Assembly (NCBI GenBank): GCA_002083595.1
Contig: MSXT01000047.1
Coordinates: 6,606 to 15,112 of the forward strand
Reading direction: 5' to 3'
Source: Proteobacteria bacterium ST_bin16
GTDB lineage: Bacteria > Pseudomonadota > Gammaproteobacteria > Burkholderiales > Nitrosomonadaceae
Length of the DNA: 8,507 bases
Part shown: piece after piece, positions 7,009 to 8,507 of the stretch
How positions within the stretch are numbered: the first letter of the stretch is position 1
How the letters are laid out: each line of letters starts with the position of its first letter
The notes under the pieces: generated by a model
Seen by the model: only the letters and a program-made list of their open reading frames with translations
The model's database searches: none
Told to the model about the DNA's origin: nothing
Program-made: the position numbers and the translations under genes

Positions 7009-7320
7009 TTATGTTAAATCGGAGAATAAATTCACGCCGGAAATCTGACAAGATTGTCGAGATTTTCTATAGGCTATTAAGCGGTTTTCGGCTCGTTCAT
7101 TTCTAAGGTTTGATAGATGCCGACATAAAAGCCTTAGTTCTTCTTTATCGACGCCTGCTTCTAGCAGGCGTTTCTTTTCCTTTGTAACCAGTCGGTAATA
7201 TTTTCGCTTTACAGATTTAATTCGTGTGTAACGGATGAACCAATAGAGATTAGTTAGTGTTGAAAACATAATTATTAGTATAAGATCAATGAAAGTAATT
7301 ATGATTACGTAATGCCACAT
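7009..7320 (-). CDS. Small hypothetical protein, one membrane segment and a basic tail
   Basis: I do not recognise a family. The 103-residue product begins with a strongly hydrophobic stretch (about residues 4-29, rich in Ile, Leu and Phe), which is a single membrane anchor with no signal-peptidase site evident. It is followed by a highly charged, Lys/Arg-rich region (30-90) with helix-forming, coiled-coil-like character (KEKKRLLEAGVDKEELRLL at 47-65). By the positive-inside rule the tail should be cytoplasmic. The likely ribosome binding site AAAGGG lies 11 bases before the ATG, somewhat far. The composition resembles the housekeeping block rather than the AT-rich region to the right. A weak minus-strand promoter, TTGATA-16-TTTATC (7398-7371), is possible. 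A terminator-like hairpin lies antisense inside it, which leaves some doubt that the reading frame is the only function of this stretch. Confidence 0.6.
   Translation of the reverse strand: MWHYVIIITFIDLILIIMFSTLTNLYWFIRYTRIKSVKRKYYRLVTKEKKRLLEAGVDKEELRLLCRHLSNLRNERAENRLIAYRKSRQSCQISGVNLFSDLT
7151..7178 (+). terminator. Terminator-like hairpin, antisense to the small membrane-protein gene
   Basis: ACGCCTGC (7151-7158) pairs perfectly with GCAGGCGT (7164-7171) around the five-base loop TTCTA. On the + strand it is followed by the T-rich tract TTCTTTT. An 8-bp, GC-rich stem with a short loop and T tail is the form of an intrinsic terminator for + strand transcription. No + strand gene precedes it for over 1 kb (lon ends at 6010), so it would end either an unannotated small RNA or antisense transcript, or it is a coincidence of the codons for Arg-Leu-Leu-Glu-Ala-Gly-Val on the other strand. 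Confidence 0.4.
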
Positions 7321-7549
7321 GCAATTATTTACCCTTTAAAAATTAAGGTTTTTCTTTCATCCATCTGAATGATAAATAATAAAATTAGGTAGTATCAATA
7401 ATACTTAATATTCAAACAATACTTATGTATATTGATATGTTTATAATAATTATGATCTATTAAGGCAATACCTGAACATTTTCGATTTGATTAATGACAC
7501 AGTAATTGAATTACATGGTTATAAAAATAGGTTAAATATCAAGAATTAT
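7321..7549. other. AT-rich divergent spacer
   Basis: This gap separates the minus-strand membrane-protein gene from the + strand methyltransferase gene and must hold both promoters. It is very AT-rich. A perfect TATAAT (7442-7447) with TG four bases before it may be the methyltransferase -10, but no good -35 stands at the right distance. No small gene, controller-protein box or strong hairpin was recognised. The methyltransferase reading frame stays open upstream to 7436 but has no ATG there. Confidence 0.5.
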
Positions 7550-8507
7550 ATGAAGTTTGCAGATTTCTTTTCAGGTATAGGCGGATTTAGGGTTGGTTTA
7601 GAAGACATAGGATGGGAATGTGTTTTTTCAAATGATATCAATAAAGATTCAAATTTAATCTATAAAACAAATTTCACAACCCATAAAATGTCAGATTTAT
7701 CTATAACTGATCTTTCAATAAATGTGATACCTGATTTTGATGTATTTTGTGGGGGCTTTCCTTGTCAACCATTCTCAATTGCGGGAAAAATGAATGGAGA
7801 GAGAGATGAACGGGGAAATCTTTTTATGCATATAATCAAAATATGCACAATAAAGAAGCCCAAAATCATTTTTCTGGAAAATGTAAAAAATTTATACTCC
7901 ATTAATAATGGACTAATTTTCAAGAAATACATCAGTGAATTGCGGGAGATTGGTTATCACCCATATTATGATTTTCTCGATAGTGCTAGGTTCAAAATAC
8001 CTCAATCGAGAAATAGATTATTCATTGTCGCTTTTAGAAAAGATTTAAATATAAATAAATTTCTTTTTCCAAAAGGCTCTAATCACGAAATTCCTGTAAG
8101 CAAAATCATAAACCAAAATGACTTTTCTATACCTCTAGGCAGCAAGTGGAAATATTACGTTGACTATTATTCAGGTAGGACGCAAGAAAAAGACATTCCA
8201 TTCAATATACCTAAAACAAGAAAAAATCTTGAAAGAATAGACAAGGATATTGATCTAGACAACTGTATATATCAGCTAAGATCGAGTGGCGTAAGAGCTA
8301 TAAGCGTAAATAGACCCCTACCAACATTAGCAGTAAGCATAAGTGGAGGCGGTGCCATGATTCCAATATATAGTAAAGAAAAAAGGCATCTCAGCATATT
8401 AGAACTACAAAGGATTATGGGATTTCCAGACAAGTATCATTTCCCAATATCTAGGACATCTGCAATTAAAGGATTAGCAAATGCCGTTTGTCCACCAGTA
8501 ATTAAAG
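7550..8507 (+). CDS. DNA (cytosine-5-)-methyltransferase, 3' end cut by the window
   Basis: The enzyme transfers a methyl group from S-adenosylmethionine to carbon 5 of cytosine in a specific DNA site. Of the product, 319 residues are visible with no stop before the window edge. The C5-methyltransferase motifs are in canonical order: I (SAM binding) FADFFSGIGGF at 3-13, IV GGFPCQPFS with catalytic Cys72, VI FLENV with Glu110, VIII PQSRNR at 151-156, a target-recognition region at about 165-240, IX around RPLPTL (255-260), and X GLANAV at 308-313. Only a few residues should be missing. The ATG is chosen because motif I begins at residue 3, as usual in the family; its ribosome binding site is weak. 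Sample lines of this gene have 20-25% GC (7861-7920: 12/60; 8041-8100: 15/60) against 40-52% in lon, suggesting transfer. The recognition site cannot be read, and a partner restriction enzyme, if any, would lie outside. Confidence 0.95.
   Translation, partial: MKFADFFSGIGGFRVGLEDIGWECVFSNDINKDSNLIYKTNFTTHKMSDLSITDLSINVIPDFDVFCGGFPCQPFSIAGKMNGERDERGNLFMHIIKICTIKKPKIIFLENVKNLYSINNGLIFKKYISELREIGYHPYYDFLDSARFKIPQSRNRLFIVAFRKDLNINKFLFPKGSNHEIPVSKIINQNDFSIPLGSKWKYYVDYYSGRTQEKDIPFNIPKTRKNLERIDKDIDLDNCIYQLRSSGVRAISVNRPLPTLAVSISGGGAMIPIYSKEKRHLSILELQRIMGFPDKYHFPISRTSAIKGLANAVCPPVIK

Noticed and set aside
7898..7912. TCCATTA-A-TAATGGA palindrome in the methyltransferase gene
   Set aside because: It lies inside coding sequence of an AT-rich gene, where short palindromes arise easily; nothing links it to control or to the enzyme's target.
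1..8507. CRISPR array, insertion sequence or phage genes
   Set aside because: No regularly spaced repeats, transposase or phage protein motifs were found on either strand.

Overview
The window looks like a low-GC betaproteobacterial chromosome. The guess at order level is Nitrosomonadales or a relative; it rests on the gene order tRNA-Leu, tig, clpP, clpX, lon and on protein resemblance recalled from memory, so it is only an inference. Positions 1-6010 are a conserved housekeeping block on the + strand. It holds the 3' end of a tRNA-Leu, then trigger factor, the ClpP peptidase, its unfoldase ClpX, and the Lon protease. Together these form the cell's core protein quality-control set: trigger factor catches nascent chains at the ribosome, ClpXP degrades tagged or recognised substrates, and Lon removes damaged and regulatory proteins. 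tig and clpP are separated by one base and clpX follows after 64 bases, so these three look like one operon. lon lies 173 bases further on, behind a spacer with a perfect 12-bp inverted repeat and a plausible promoter of its own.

Positions 6061-7320 carry two minus-strand genes. The first encodes an endonuclease/exonuclease/phosphatase-fold protein (YbhP-like) that converges on lon. The second encodes a 103-residue protein with one membrane segment and a very basic tail, which I do not recognise. The spacer between them holds a long imperfect inverted repeat with a near-consensus minus-strand promoter inside it. A terminator-like hairpin lies antisense within the small membrane-protein gene.

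From about position 7321 the sequence becomes strikingly AT-rich. A divergent + strand gene begins at 7550 and runs off the right edge. It encodes a DNA (cytosine-5) methyltransferase with essentially all catalytic motifs present. Its base composition differs from the housekeeping block, which suggests an accessory, probably transferred region, perhaps a restriction-modification system, starting here and continuing outside the window. No complete undescribed system is visible. The best leads are this right-hand edge and the two non-coding structures in the 6.8-7.2 kb region.
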